Shown here: positions 25,875 through 33,511 of the stretch, piece by piece
How the letters are laid out: each line of letters starts with the position of its first letter
Numbering within the stretch: position 1 is the first letter of the stretch
Assembly: GCA_024405395.1 (NCBI GenBank)
Contig: JAKSOW010000026.1
Location: forward strand, 1 to 33,511
Direction of reading: 5' to 3'
Length of the DNA stretch: 33,511 nucleotides
From: Kiritimatiellia bacterium
Lineage (GTDB): Bacteria > Verrucomicrobiota > Kiritimatiellia > RFP12 > UBA1067
Notes under the pieces: model-generated
What the model saw: the letters and a program-made list of their open reading frames with translations, nothing else
What the model was told of the DNA's origin: nothing
Database searches by the model: none
Made by a program: the position numbers and the translations under genes

Positions 25875-26609
25875 TTATTTGTCCTTCAGCTTGTCGCTCT
25901 CTTCGGTGAACTGCTTGATCCACTTGTCAAGCTGGCCGGACTTCTTGAGCTCCTCGATCGTCACATTGATTGCCTGAAGCAGCTCGGGCTGCCCCTTGCG
26001 GATCGCCACGGCATACTCCTCGGAGGTGATGAAGTCCGAAAGCGCGAGATCGGCTTCGCCCTTCACGCAGTTCTTCGCGGGGTCGATGTCGGCGATCACG
26101 AACTCGACGCGACCGGACTTGAGCGCCGCCACGGCCTCGGCCGGGGACTTGGACCGCTCCGGCTCCTGCTTGAGTTCCTCGAGCACGAACGTCTCGGAGG
26201 TGGTACCGCTCTGCACGCCGATCTTCTTGCCCTTGAGCTGCTCTTTGTCCTTGAACGGGCTGCTCTTCTTGAAGATGACCACAATGCCCGTCTTGACGTA
26301 GGGAATCGAGAAGTCGACGTTCTTCTTGCGGTCAGGCGTAACAGTGATGCCGGCGGCGGCCAGGTCGGCCTTGCCGCTGATGACGGCGGGGATCACCGAG
26401 TCGAAATCGACCGTTTCGGCCTTGAACGGACGGTTCAGCCGCTGCGCCACGGCGCGGCAGATCTCCACGTCGATGCCCGCGATCTCCTGACCACGCAGGA
26501 ATTCGTACGGCGGGAACGTCGCCTCGGTGATCATCTTGAGCGAATTGTCCTTGGGCGCACACCCCACGAGCGCCAACGCCGCCAAGGCGGCAAGCGTGAT
26601 GTTCTTCAT
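25875..26609 (-). CDS. Amino-acid-binding lipoprotein, paralogue of the fused binding domain
   Basis: This 244-residue family-3 solute-binding protein has a lipobox (LVGC, C17) and is therefore lipid-anchored. It shares long near-identical stretches with the binding domain of the next gene, for example [14 protein letters not shown] and [15 protein letters not shown], so the two arose by tandem duplication. The ligand site is kept. It lacks a permease of its own and presumably feeds the fused permease. Its ATG overlaps the TGA of the antiporter gene (ATGA), so translation is coupled. AAAGGA lies 10 nt upstream. A longer in-frame extension into the antiporter gene is shadow sequence. Confidence 0.93.
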   Translation of the reverse strand: MKNITLAALAALALVGCAPKDNSLKMITEATFPPYEFLRGQEIAGIDVEICRAVAQRLNRPFKAETVDFDSVIPAVISGKADLAAAGITVTPDRKKNVDFSIPYVKTGIVVIFKKSSPFKDKEQLKGKKIGVQSGTTSETFVLEELKQEPERSKSPAEAVAALKSGRVEFVIADIDPAKNCVKGEADLALSDFITSEEYAVAIRKGQPELLQAINVTIEELKKSGQLDKWIKQFTEESDKLKDK

Positions 26610-28687
26610 TTCACTTTTCCTTTCGAAAGATGGTTCACAAAGCGCTCCAGACCGGCACTCTCCTCCAAGGTGATCACGCCATCGGCGCGCGCCGCCTCCA
26701 GGGCCTTGCTGAACTCTTCCTGACCCTCCAGGCTCTTGAGGAGCTGCACAAGCTGGGTGGTCTCCTCGTAATCGATCTTGCCGTCGGCCAGGATGACGTT
26801 GCCCATGCGCGCGAGCGCGGCGGAAAGCGCATCCGAACCCACCGACTGCGCGAAGCGGCGGAAGACCTCGGGCAAGGCGTCTTCGGCGATCTTCTCGCCC
26901 AGCAGCACCCGCATGAAGAAGAGCACGGCGAACATCAGCAGCACCGCCAACGGCAAGGCGATCCAGGCCGACCCCACGAACGGCGCCGCCAGATAGGCGA
27001 CAAACGAGACGGCCGCCACGACGAGCGCATACGGCAACTGCGTGTTCACGTGCATGATGTGGTTGCACTGCGCGCCCGCCGAAGCCATGATCGTCGTGTC
27101 CGAGATGGGCGAGCAATGGTCGCCGCACACGGCGCCAGCCATGCAGGCGGCCACGGCGATGATGGTCATCGAGCTGCCGGGGATCGCCGCCAGCACGATC
27201 GGGATGAGGATGCCGAACGTGCCCCAGCTGGTGCCCGTCGAGAACGCGAGGATGATCGCGATCACGAAGATGATGGCGGGGAGGAAGTTCCAGAGACCGG
27301 CGGCCGGACCATTGATGATGTCCGAGATGAACACCTTCGCGCCCAGCGAATCGGTCATTCCCTTCAGCGTCCAGGCGCAGCAGAGAATCATGATGGCTGG
27401 CACCATCGCCTTGAACCCCTCGGGGAAGGCCTCCATGCAGTCGCGGAACGAGATGACGCGGCGGCACAGGTAGAAGGCCACGGCGAAGACCAGTGCCACA
27501 ATCGACCCCAGCACCAGGCCCACCGAGGCGTCCGAGTCCGAAAAGGCCTTCACGAATCCCGGGTTGTCCGCACCGAAGTAGCCGCCCGAGTAGATCATGC
27601 CCACCAGGCAGCTGCCGATGAGCACCAACACCGGCACCACCAGGTCCATCACGCAGCCGCGGTCATTCTTGGCGAGCGCCTCGGTGGCGTCCTCGATTGC
27701 CCCCAGATCCGGCAGGCCGCCCATGGTGGTGGCCTCATGCCGCTTCATCGCGCCGAAGTCGAATCTGGACATGGCAAAGAAGAACATCGCGAAGATGGTG
27801 AGGATGGCGTAGAAGTTGTAGGGGATGGCGTTGATGAAAAGCGAGAAGCCCGACTCGGCGCCGGCGCCCTTCGCGAAGCCCGCGACGGCGGCCGCCCACG
27901 AGGAGATCGGCGCGATGATGCAAATCGGCGCGGCCGTGGCATCGATCAAATAGGCCAGCTTGGCGCGCGAGACCTTCTTCGCGTCCGTCACCGGACGCAT
28001 CACCGACCCCACGGTGAGGCAGTTGAAGTAGTCGTCCACGAAGATCAGCAGACCGAGGACGATCGTCGCAATCTGCGCGCCCACGCGCGACTTGATGTGC
28101 GTCTGCGCCCAGCGGCCAAACGCCGCCGAGGCCCCCGTCTTGTTCATCATCGCCACCAGCGAGCCCAGCAGCACCAGGAAGATGAGGATGCCGATGTTGT
28201 AGGCGTCCGCCACCTTGCCGATGAATCCGTCCTTCATCACATGGGTGATCGCCGTCTCGAAGACGCCCCAGAACCCATCCGACTTGAGCGCAAACAGCAC
28301 GCCGCCCGAGACGATGCCAACAAACAGGGACGAATAGACCTCCTTGGTGATCAAGGCCAGGAAAATCGCGATGAGCGGCGGCAGAATGGCCCACCAGGTG
28401 CCGAACACCGGCTCCGCCGTGCGCACGGTGGCGAGCGCCGTCGCCTCGTTCGCCTTGAACGCCTTGTCGTTCTGGACGTTCTCGGCGTAGGCCTCCACAT
28501 AGGACTTGGCGCCCTTGACGTCGTCCTTGTCGTCCACGACGGCGAGGTTGTAGGCGTTGGTCGTGGCGCCGTCATCACCCGCGACGACGACCGACACCAG
28601 ACTCGGCGCCGGCGCCGCCGTCTCGGCTGCGAGGGCGGGCAGATAGGCAAGCAGGACCACCAGAACACTCATCAACAGCTTTTTCAT
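26606..28687 (-). CDS. NhaC-family Na+/H+ or amino-acid antiporter with extra N- and C-terminal regions
   Basis: This 693-residue inner-membrane protein has a cleavable-looking signal (MKKLLMSVLVVLLAYLPALA) and then about 70 residues predicted outside the membrane. The transporter core (about 97-597) has roughly a dozen membrane segments and the NhaC signature GDHCSPISDTT (522-532), with FVDDY (216-220) in the first half. A soluble tail of about 95 residues follows, with two DGxI loops: ILADGKIDYEE and ARADGVITLEE. Relatives exchange Na+ for H+ or for malate, lactate or arginine/ornithine. The adjacent amino-acid importer favours an amino-acid or ion-coupled role. The ATG at 28687 shares TGATG with the upstream stop, and an AGGGAG site precedes it. 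Confidence 0.9.
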   Translation of the reverse strand: MKKLLMSVLVVLLAYLPALAAETAAPAPSLVSVVVAGDDGATTNAYNLAVVDDKDDVKGAKSYVEAYAENVQNDKAFKANEATALATVRTAEPVFGTWWAILPPLIAIFLALITKEVYSSLFVGIVSGGVLFALKSDGFWGVFETAITHVMKDGFIGKVADAYNIGILIFLVLLGSLVAMMNKTGASAAFGRWAQTHIKSRVGAQIATIVLGLLIFVDDYFNCLTVGSVMRPVTDAKKVSRAKLAYLIDATAAPICIIAPISSWAAAVAGFAKGAGAESGFSLFINAIPYNFYAILTIFAMFFFAMSRFDFGAMKRHEATTMGGLPDLGAIEDATEALAKNDRGCVMDLVVPVLVLIGSCLVGMIYSGGYFGADNPGFVKAFSDSDASVGLVLGSIVALVFAVAFYLCRRVISFRDCMEAFPEGFKAMVPAIMILCCAWTLKGMTDSLGAKVFISDIINGPAAGLWNFLPAIIFVIAIILAFSTGTSWGTFGILIPIVLAAIPGSSMTIIAVAACMAGAVCGDHCSPISDTTIMASAGAQCNHIMHVNTQLPYALVVAAVSFVAYLAAPFVGSAWIALPLAVLLMFAVLFFMRVLLGEKIAEDALPEVFRRFAQSVGSDALSAALARMGNVILADGKIDYEETTQLVQLLKSLEGQEEFSKALEAARADGVITLEESAGLERFVNHLSKGKVK

Positions 28688-29613
28688 CAGCACTCTCCCT
28701 TACGTGAAAGACACAACGGCGCCAACGCCACGGCCAGCACGGCGACGAACACCAGGAGACATCCCCCCAGGCAACGCCCCGACAACACCTCCTGGCAGAA
28801 CATCCAACCGAACAGGACGCCGAAGACCGACTCCAGACTCATCACTATGGCGGCCGGCGCGGGCGGCGTGCCCATGCCCTGCGCCACGTTCTGAAGCGTG
28901 TAGCCCACGCCGCTGGAGCCCAGGCCCAAGTAGAGCAGCGATGGAAACGCCGCCGACACGTTGGCCCACGTCACCTGCGCCGACTCCGCCATGAAGAACA
29001 TGAACGGCAGCGCGCAGAGGGCGCACACGGCGAACGACACCGCCGAAAAGGCGATCGTGTCGATGCCCGGCGCAAATCGGTCCACCACCAGAATCTCCAC
29101 GGCGAACAACGCCGCACAAGCCAGCGACCACAACTCGCCCAACCCCACGGCAAACGATTCGCCGCCCGTCACGCAGATGAAGTAGGTACCGACGAGCGCC
29201 GGCACAAGCGCCGCCCACTCCACCCACGAGGCTCGACGGCCAATGAAGGCGCCGATCACCGGCACCAGCAGGATGTAGTTCGCCGTCAGGAAGGCGCACA
29301 CGCCCGGCGTCACGCCCAAGTCGAAGGCGTGCTGCTGCGCATACATCGGCACAAAGAGCGACACGCCACAGATGCTGCCGTAGACCCAGGTCCGCCGCGT
29401 GAAGCCGTTTCGCCGCCGAACCGCCTGAACCCCCAGCAGAAACAGCACCGCCAACACCGAACGGAAACAGATCACGGCGGCGGGGCCCAGGTGGTTCGCG
29501 CCCCAGAGCTGGGCCACGAACCCGCCACCCCAGAACAACGTCGTCACCAAAAGCAGGAGGACTCCCAACAATCCCCTGCGCCGTGCCTTGTCCGTTGTGA
29601 ATGCCGCCGCCAT
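28687..29613 (-). CDS. EamA/DMT family transporter
   Basis: This 308-residue protein has about ten hydrophobic segments arranged as two EamA repeats. It has typical motifs: LFWGGGFVAQLWG in the first segment, and LESVFGVLFGWMFCQEVLS in the last repeat, matching the family's PVxAxLxGxxxLGE-type region. Members export amino acids, nucleotides or drugs; the substrate is not readable here. The ATG at 29613 follows 4 nt after the queA stop. A longer frame starting at 29682 would lie inside queA and is less likely. No clear Shine-Dalgarno is present, so it probably depends on translation of queA. Confidence 0.88.
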   Translation of the reverse strand: MAAAFTTDKARRRGLLGVLLLLVTTLFWGGGFVAQLWGANHLGPAAVICFRSVLAVLFLLGVQAVRRRNGFTRRTWVYGSICGVSLFVPMYAQQHAFDLGVTPGVCAFLTANYILLVPVIGAFIGRRASWVEWAALVPALVGTYFICVTGGESFAVGLGELWSLACAALFAVEILVVDRFAPGIDTIAFSAVSFAVCALCALPFMFFMAESAQVTWANVSAAFPSLLYLGLGSSGVGYTLQNVAQGMGTPPAPAAIVMSLESVFGVLFGWMFCQEVLSGRCLGGCLLVFVAVLAVALAPLCLSRKGEC

Positions 29614-29617
29614 GCCG

Positions 29618-30721
29618 TCACACGATGAGCATGCAGTCGCCGTAGCTGAAGAAACGGTATTCCTTCTGCACGGCAAAGGCATAGGCGCAGAGGATGCGCT
29701 CGCGACCCGCCAGCGCGGAAACCATCATCAGCAGCGTGGACTGCGGCAGATGGAAATTGGTGAGCATCGCGTCACACACCTTGAAGGTGTAGGGCGGATA
29801 GATGAAGATGTTGGAGGCGCCATGCCCGGCAACGACCTTGCCATCATGGGCGGCGGCCACAGTTTCAAGCGTGCGCACCGTGGTGGAGCCCACGCACACG
29901 ACCCGTCCCCTGCGCGCCTTGCAGGCGGCAATGGCCTCGGCCGTCTCGGGCGGCACCGTGAACACCTCGAAGTCCATCTGGTGGTCTTCAATCTCGTCGC
30001 ATTTGACGGGACGGAACGTGCCGGGGCCCACATGCAGCGTCACGGCCGCACGTTTGACACCCTTGGCCTCCAGCGCCGCGAAGATCTCCGGCGTGAAGTG
30101 AAGGCCCGCGGTCGGCGCCGCCACGCTGCCCACTTCGCGCGCGTAGATGGTCTGATAGCGTGCGCGATCGGCCTGCTCTTCCTCGGCCGTGCCTTCGCGA
30201 TGCACGTAAGGCGGCACGGGCGTGTGGCCAAACTCGTCCAGCAGCTGCATCAGCGGCCGCGAGCAGATGAAGTCCGCCCGCCAGAGGCCGCCTTCGAGCT
30301 TCTTCACGAGGCGCACCTCAAGCTCCTTGTTCGGTCCGAACACCGCCACCTGCCCCTCACGGCTTGGCCGCCCCGAACCCACCAGAATGGACCAGGTCAC
30401 CGCCTCTTCGGCGGCCGGGGCGTCGAGTTTCGCCTCCAGCCCCTCCTCGACGCCGCTCGCGAGCGGCGAAACCATCAGCACCTCCACCGCGCCCGGCGAA
30501 TCACTCCAGGTGCCCAGCAGACGCGCCGGGAACACCTTCATGTCGTTGACGACGAGAAGGTCCTTCTCGTTGAGGTACTCGACGATGTCCGCCACACCGC
30601 GATGTTCGATCATCCCGGTGTCGCGGTGCAGCACCATCATGCGGTCTTCACCGCGCTTCTCGCTCGGATGCTGCGCAATGAGGCGCGTGGGGAGCGGATA
30701 GTAGAACTGTTTGGTCTTCAC
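29618..30721 (-). CDS. queA: S-adenosylmethionine:tRNA ribosyltransferase-isomerase
   Basis: The 367-residue protein matches QueA over its full length. QueA transfers and isomerises the ribosyl part of S-adenosylmethionine onto 7-aminomethyl-7-deazaguanine at the wobble position of tRNA, the penultimate step of queuosine synthesis. Characteristic stretches are YPLPTRLIAQHP, LLVVNDMKVFPARL, TAGLHFT, LHVGPGTFRPV, GSTTVRTLE and LTNFHLPQSTLLMMVSAL. The start is a GTG 11 nt downstream of the nagA stop with little Shine-Dalgarno. No other queuosine gene is in the window, so its place between nagA and transporter genes probably reflects operon convenience. Confidence 0.96.
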   Translation of the reverse strand: MKTKQFYYPLPTRLIAQHPSEKRGEDRMMVLHRDTGMIEHRGVADIVEYLNEKDLLVVNDMKVFPARLLGTWSDSPGAVEVLMVSPLASGVEEGLEAKLDAPAAEEAVTWSILVGSGRPSREGQVAVFGPNKELEVRLVKKLEGGLWRADFICSRPLMQLLDEFGHTPVPPYVHREGTAEEEQADRARYQTIYAREVGSVAAPTAGLHFTPEIFAALEAKGVKRAAVTLHVGPGTFRPVKCDEIEDHQMDFEVFTVPPETAEAIAACKARRGRVVCVGSTTVRTLETVAAAHDGKVVAGHGASNIFIYPPYTFKVCDAMLTNFHLPQSTLLMMVSALAGRERILCAYAFAVQKEYRFFSYGDCMLIV

Positions 30722-30732
30722 GGAAGCCGCCG

Positions 30733-31884
30733 TCAGATCTTCTGGACGCCGTTCACGAACACGGCACAGGCCTTGAAGGTCTTGGGGTCAAGCACCGCAA
30801 GGTCGGCGATGTAGCCCTTTTCGACCTTGCCCAGCTGCTTGCCCAGGCCCAGCTCAATGGCCTGGTTGTAGGAGGTCACGCGCACCAGATCCTTGAGCGG
30901 CAGGCCCGTGACGTCGCGGACGTTCTTGAGGCCCTGGCACATCCACAGCGTGGAGCCGGCGAGGTTGCCGCCCTCCACCAGACGCGCCTCGCCGCCCTTG
31001 AGCGCGACCTTGAGGCCGCCCATCTCGAAGGCATAGCCGTCCTCGCAGTGCGAACAGCGCAGCGAGTCGGTGATCATCTGCACATGGGCGAGCGAACGCT
31101 TCGTGAAGACGAGCTTGAGCATGTCGTCGCACAGGTGGATGCGGTCGCAGATGACCTCCGTATTGAGGTCGTCCACCAGGAAGCCGGCGCCCACCACGCC
31201 GATTTCGCGGTGGTGGAGCTTCGTCATCTGGTTGCAGAAATGGGTGAGGTGGCGCAGACCGTTCTTGTAGGCGGCCATCAGCTCGGCAAACGTGGCGCCC
31301 GTGTGGCCGCAGGACGGCACAATGCCCTTCTTCAGGCACTCGGCGGCGAATTCGGCGCCGCCCTTCGTTTCGGGCGCATAGGAAATGAGCTTCACGGGCG
31401 AGATCGCGTCAATGCCCAGCACCTCCTTGAGGCTGGGCTTGCGCACGAACTTGGGGTTCTGCGCGCCACAGCAGGCGACATTGATGAACGGGCCCTCCAG
31501 ATGAATGCCGATCACCTTGGCGAACTTCTCGTCCTTCTTGTACGCGGCCACGGCCTTGGCGGCCTTCTTGAGCGTGCCGTTCGCCACCGTGAGCGTGGTG
31601 GGCAGGAACGAGGTGCAGCCTTCAGCCAGTTTAGCCTCGGCGATCTTCTCGATCGCCTCGGGCGTGGCGTCGCACACATCGTAGCCGCAGGCGCCGTGCA
31701 GATGCACGTCAATGAAGCCCGGCATCACATACTTGCCCTTCACGTCAACGACCGTATCGTAGCCCTTGGGCGAGACCTTCTTCGTGGTGACGGCCTTGAT
31801 CTTGCCGTTGACGATCTCGATGGACGCGTCCTTGAGGTCGACGTCGGGGCTGATGACATGCGCATTTACGATGAGCGTTTTCAT
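30733..31884 (-). CDS. nagA: N-acetylglucosamine-6-phosphate deacetylase
   Basis: The 383-residue cytoplasmic enzyme removes acetate from N-acetylglucosamine-6-phosphate to give glucosamine-6-phosphate, a step in amino-sugar catabolism and cell-wall recycling. The metal and catalytic residues are in place: HLHG (61-64), E130 in HLEGPF, H194 in CGHTGA, H215 in THFCNQM and the catalytic D273 in ITDSL. The substrate-loop stretch THFCNQMTKLHHRE replaces the more common THLFNAM form, a modest difference. AGGAG precedes the ATG. It has its own extended -10 promoter and is the first of eight closely packed genes. No nagB is present here. Confidence 0.95.
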   Translation of the reverse strand: MKTLIVNAHVISPDVDLKDASIEIVNGKIKAVTTKKVSPKGYDTVVDVKGKYVMPGFIDVHLHGACGYDVCDATPEAIEKIAEAKLAEGCTSFLPTTLTVANGTLKKAAKAVAAYKKDEKFAKVIGIHLEGPFINVACCGAQNPKFVRKPSLKEVLGIDAISPVKLISYAPETKGGAEFAAECLKKGIVPSCGHTGATFAELMAAYKNGLRHLTHFCNQMTKLHHREIGVVGAGFLVDDLNTEVICDRIHLCDDMLKLVFTKRSLAHVQMITDSLRCSHCEDGYAFEMGGLKVALKGGEARLVEGGNLAGSTLWMCQGLKNVRDVTGLPLKDLVRVTSYNQAIELGLGKQLGKVEKGYIADLAVLDPKTFKACAVFVNGVQKI

Positions 31885-31907
31885 TCCTGTTTTCTCCTTA
31901 AAACGGT

Positions 31908-31937
31908 ATTATAGCACAAAAGGCATCAAATGGGCAA
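31908..31937 (-). promoter_or_regulatory. Promoter of the nagA operon
   Basis: TATAAT (31908-31913) with TGC ahead gives an extended -10. TTGCCC, 18 nt upstream, is a weak -35. The leader is about 18 nt and includes the AGGAG site. Confidence 0.6.
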
Positions 31938-31940
31938 TCC

Positions 31941-32723
31941 TCAGGGGATCTCCACGAGCTCCGAGGGCGCGTACTGGTCAAGAATCGCCAGCCGCACATC
32001 CGAACGGTCGCAGTCCGCCAGAGCCTGTTTCATTGCCGCTCGCGCCAGCGAGGGCGTATTGCATTCCTCGGAGAGATGCGCCAGCAGCAGGACCTTGAGC
32101 CGCGGCGGATTCACTTCGCGGAACAGTGCCGCAGCATCTTCATTCGCCAGATGGCCCGAACGCCCCGCAATCCGCTGCTTGAGCGTCGGCGAGCGATTCG
32201 ATGTCTGCAGCAGCACGGGGTCGTGATTGGACTCCAGCACCGCGCAGTCGCAGCGGCCAAAGGCGTCGCGCACGCCCATGGTCACCACGCCCGTGTCGGT
32301 GCCGATGAAAAGCGCCGCCGCGCCGTCCTCGATCAGGTAACCCACCGGATCGGCGGCGTCATGGGACATGGAGAACGGCGTCACGCGAAAATCGCCAACT
32401 TCAAATTCGCAGGCCGTTTCGAAGACGGCCCAGCCGTCGCTGACGCCCGATTTGGCGGCAATCGCATCGGCCGTGTCGCCATTCGCGAAAAGCGGCACAT
32501 CGGGGTAGTGCTTGTGGAATTGGGTAACGCCCGTGAAATGGTCCACATGGTCATGGGTGAACAGGACGCCACAGGCCTCCCCCACATCGACACAGCACGC
32601 CTCCGCACGCGCCTTCAGTTCACGATGCGAAAGGCCCAGATCCACCAGCAACAACTGGCCGCTCGCCGACCGCACGGCCAGCGAGTTGCCCTTGGAGCCA
32701 CTTGCGAAGATGCGCAACCTCAC
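31941..32723 (-). CDS. MBL-fold metallohydrolase, YycJ/WalJ-like
   Basis: This 260-residue metallo-beta-lactamase-fold protein opens with the signature FASGSKGNS and carries the metal-binding HDHVDH (57-62), later histidines in SMSHD and the final AHLSEECN stretch. These features match the YycJ/WalJ group, thought to be 5'-3' exonucleases or linked to DNA repair and cell-wall signalling, but the activity of this protein is unproven. The start is a GTG 6 nt after the purE stop, so the two genes are probably co-transcribed. Ribosome-binding sequence is weak (GAGG about 12 nt upstream). Confidence 0.92.
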   Translation of the reverse strand: MRLRIFASGSKGNSLAVRSASGQLLLVDLGLSHRELKARAEACCVDVGEACGVLFTHDHVDHFTGVTQFHKHYPDVPLFANGDTADAIAAKSGVSDGWAVFETACEFEVGDFRVTPFSMSHDAADPVGYLIEDGAAALFIGTDTGVVTMGVRDAFGRCDCAVLESNHDPVLLQTSNRSPTLKQRIAGRSGHLANEDAAALFREVNPPRLKVLLLAHLSEECNTPSLARAAMKQALADCDRSDVRLAILDQYAPSELVEIP

Positions 32724-32729
32724 GATGGA

Positions 32730-33233
32730 TCAGGCCTCGTGGATCTTCGCGTTGGCCTTGGCGACCTTTTCGGCGATCGTCTTCTTGTGGGCATGGAACT
32801 TCTCGCGCAGGGCGGCATCCGCCGTGCCGAGGATCTGCACGGCCAGCAGGGCCGCATTCGTGGGGCCCGCCGAACCGCAGGCCACCGTGGCCACCGGCAC
32901 GCCGGAGGGCATCTGCACGGTGGCATAGAGCGCATCAAGGCCATTGAGGGCGCCGCCCGCAACGGGAATGCCGATGACGGGCAGCACCGTACCGGCCGCC
33001 AACACGCCACCAAGATGGGCCGCGCCGCCCGCTGCGGCGATGATCACCTTGAGGCCGCGCGATTCCGCGGTGCGCGAATAGTCGATGGCCATCTCGGGCG
33101 TACGGTGCGCGCTGATCACGCGGGTCTCATACGGCACACCAAAACCATCCAGCGTGTCGCACGCCTTCTTCACCAGGGGCCAGTCCGAATCGCTGCCCAT
33201 CACAATGCCAACTAAAGGTTTATCGCTGTCCAT
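32730..33233 (-). CDS. purE: N5-carboxyaminoimidazole ribonucleotide mutase
   Basis: The 167-residue class I PurE rearranges N5-CAIR to CAIR in purine synthesis. Key motifs: GSDSDW (13-18) for phosphate binding, SAHRTPE (41-47) with the catalytic histidine, and AGGAAHLGG (68-76). Length is normal for the octameric enzyme. The ATG at 33233 is preferred because GGAG lies 7 nt upstream; a longer frame to 33332 crosses the promoter. No purK is adjacent. Confidence 0.96.
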   Translation of the reverse strand: MDSDKPLVGIVMGSDSDWPLVKKACDTLDGFGVPYETRVISAHRTPEMAIDYSRTAESRGLKVIIAAAGGAAHLGGVLAAGTVLPVIGIPVAGGALNGLDALYATVQMPSGVPVATVACGSAGPTNAALLAVQILGTADAALREKFHAHKKTIAEKVAKANAKIHEA

Positions 33234-33264
33234 TCTCGTGCTCCATTCTTCCTTTTGGTGGGGT

Positions 33265-33293
33265 ATTATACCACACAAGCGGGATGTTGGAAA
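33265..33293 (-). promoter_or_regulatory. Promoter of purE
   Basis: TTTCCA, 17 nt and TATAAT (33265-33270) with TGG ahead, forming an extended -10. The leader is about 25 nt and includes the GGAG site. Confidence 0.6.
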
Positions 33294-33342
33294 GGTTGAA
33301 GCACACCCCAAGAATTTTGAGATGCGCAGCACGGGGAAATTA

Positions 33343-33351
33343 TGCTATAAT
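33343..33351 (+). promoter_or_regulatory. Extended -10 promoter of tRNA-Ser
   Basis: TGCTATAAT lies 15 nt upstream of the tRNA 5' end. No good -35 hexamer is seen at the usual distance. Confidence 0.5.
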
Positions 33352-33366
33352 ATGGTCCTTCTACAG

Positions 33367-33454
33367 GGAGGGTTGGCGGAGTGGTCGATCGCGGCGGTCT
33401 TGAAAACCGTTGAACCGCAAGGTTCCGGGAGTTCGAATCTCTCACCCTCCGCCA
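33367..33454 (+). tRNA. tRNA-Ser (anticodon UGA)
   Basis: An 88-nt class II tRNA. The acceptor arms GGAGGGT and ACCCTCC pair fully. The anticodon stem GCGGT/ACCGT encloses CTTGAAA, giving anticodon TGA at 33401-33403. The long variable arm (GAACC-GCAA-GGTTC) is typical of serine tRNAs. The T-loop is TTCGAAT. The CCA end is encoded. It reads UCA (and by wobble other UCN) codons. Confidence 0.97.
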
Positions 33455-33476
33455 CCGTTTTCAATCTTGAAAACCG
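33398..33476 (+). repeat. 12-bp direct repeat of the tRNA anticodon-arm sequence
   Basis: TCTTGAAAACCG occurs at 33398-33409 inside the tRNA anticodon arm and again at 33465-33476, 11 bp beyond the CCA end. The second copy overlaps a short hairpin (GTTTTCAA/TTGAAAAC, 33457-33474). It may be a partial attachment-site duplicate or only chance. Confidence 0.5.
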
Positions 33477-33511
33477 AACTCGCACACTGTCAAACTCGCA
33501 ACACTGTAACA

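Noticed and set aside
26610..27467. Upstream extension of the amino-acid-binding lipoprotein frame
   Set aside because: It lies inside the antiporter gene; the lipoprotein signal and ribosome site fix the start at 26609.
26630..28894. Very long plus-strand open frame (754 codons) opposite the antiporter gene
   Set aside because: It is antisense to a clear membrane transporter; its translation is rich in H, R, D and E, as expected of a GC-rich shadow frame, and shows no recognisable motif.
1..33511. CRISPR arrays, insertion sequences or phage genes
   Set aside because: No regularly spaced repeats, transposase or integrase motifs were found in any frame.

Overview
The window is GC-rich chromosomal DNA from a Gram-negative-type bacterium that devotes many genes to exported polysaccharide-degrading proteins. 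Twin-arginine glycosidase-like proteins, a GH109 enzyme, a long secreted beta-rich protein, DUF4143 ATPases and a beta-barrel porin together suggest the PVC superphylum, most likely a Kiritimatiellota/Verrucomicrobiota lineage of gut or sediment type. This assignment is inference, because no rRNA or clear single-copy phylogenetic marker other than purE and queA is present. Nearly all genes lie on the minus strand. The exceptions are a truncated DUF4143 gene at the left edge, a TetR/pseudo-ATPase pair (7557-9292) and a tRNA-Ser at the right edge. No gene-free stretch exceeds about 135 bp.

Left part (1-10516): the tail of a DUF4143 ATPase; a sigma-54 activator with an N-terminal domain I do not recognise; a membrane acyltransferase; a Tat-exported GH109-type NAD-dependent glycosidase ending in a strong terminator; a secreted GH2 glycosidase fused to an aldose-epimerase-like domain; the divergent TetR regulator, which overlaps a DUF4143-like protein whose ATPase motifs have decayed; and an iron-type alcohol dehydrogenase behind a promoter whose -35 box lies in a perfect palindrome.

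Middle part (10648-22337): five closely spaced minus-strand genes look like one operon for extracellular glycan breakdown. In transcription order they are a large secreted beta-rich protein, a periplasmic M20 peptidase, a CE1-like esterase, a small Tat lipoprotein with a TIM-barrel-like sequence, and a 988-residue GH71/GH99-like protein with a C-terminal LamG-like domain. Upstream sits a separately promoted secreted esterase whose N-terminus looks like the beta-sandwich of GH123-type proteins.

Right part (22459-33454): an eight-gene run from nagA to a porin ends in a 13-bp-stem terminator. It combines N-acetylglucosamine-6-phosphate deacetylase, queA, an EamA exporter, an NhaC-type antiporter, two paralogous polar-amino-acid binding proteins (one fused to its permease), the ABC ATPase and the porin. 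Upstream are a YycJ-like metallohydrolase, purE and tRNA-Ser(UGA).

Five promoters carry an extended -10 box (TGnTATAAT) and two more carry TGnTATACT. Four genes have this box only 6-8 nt before the ATG and no usable Shine-Dalgarno, which suggests leaderless mRNAs. The themes are glycan degradation (possibly including N-acetylgalactosamine glycans), uptake of amino acids and amino sugars, and several unusual domain fusions.
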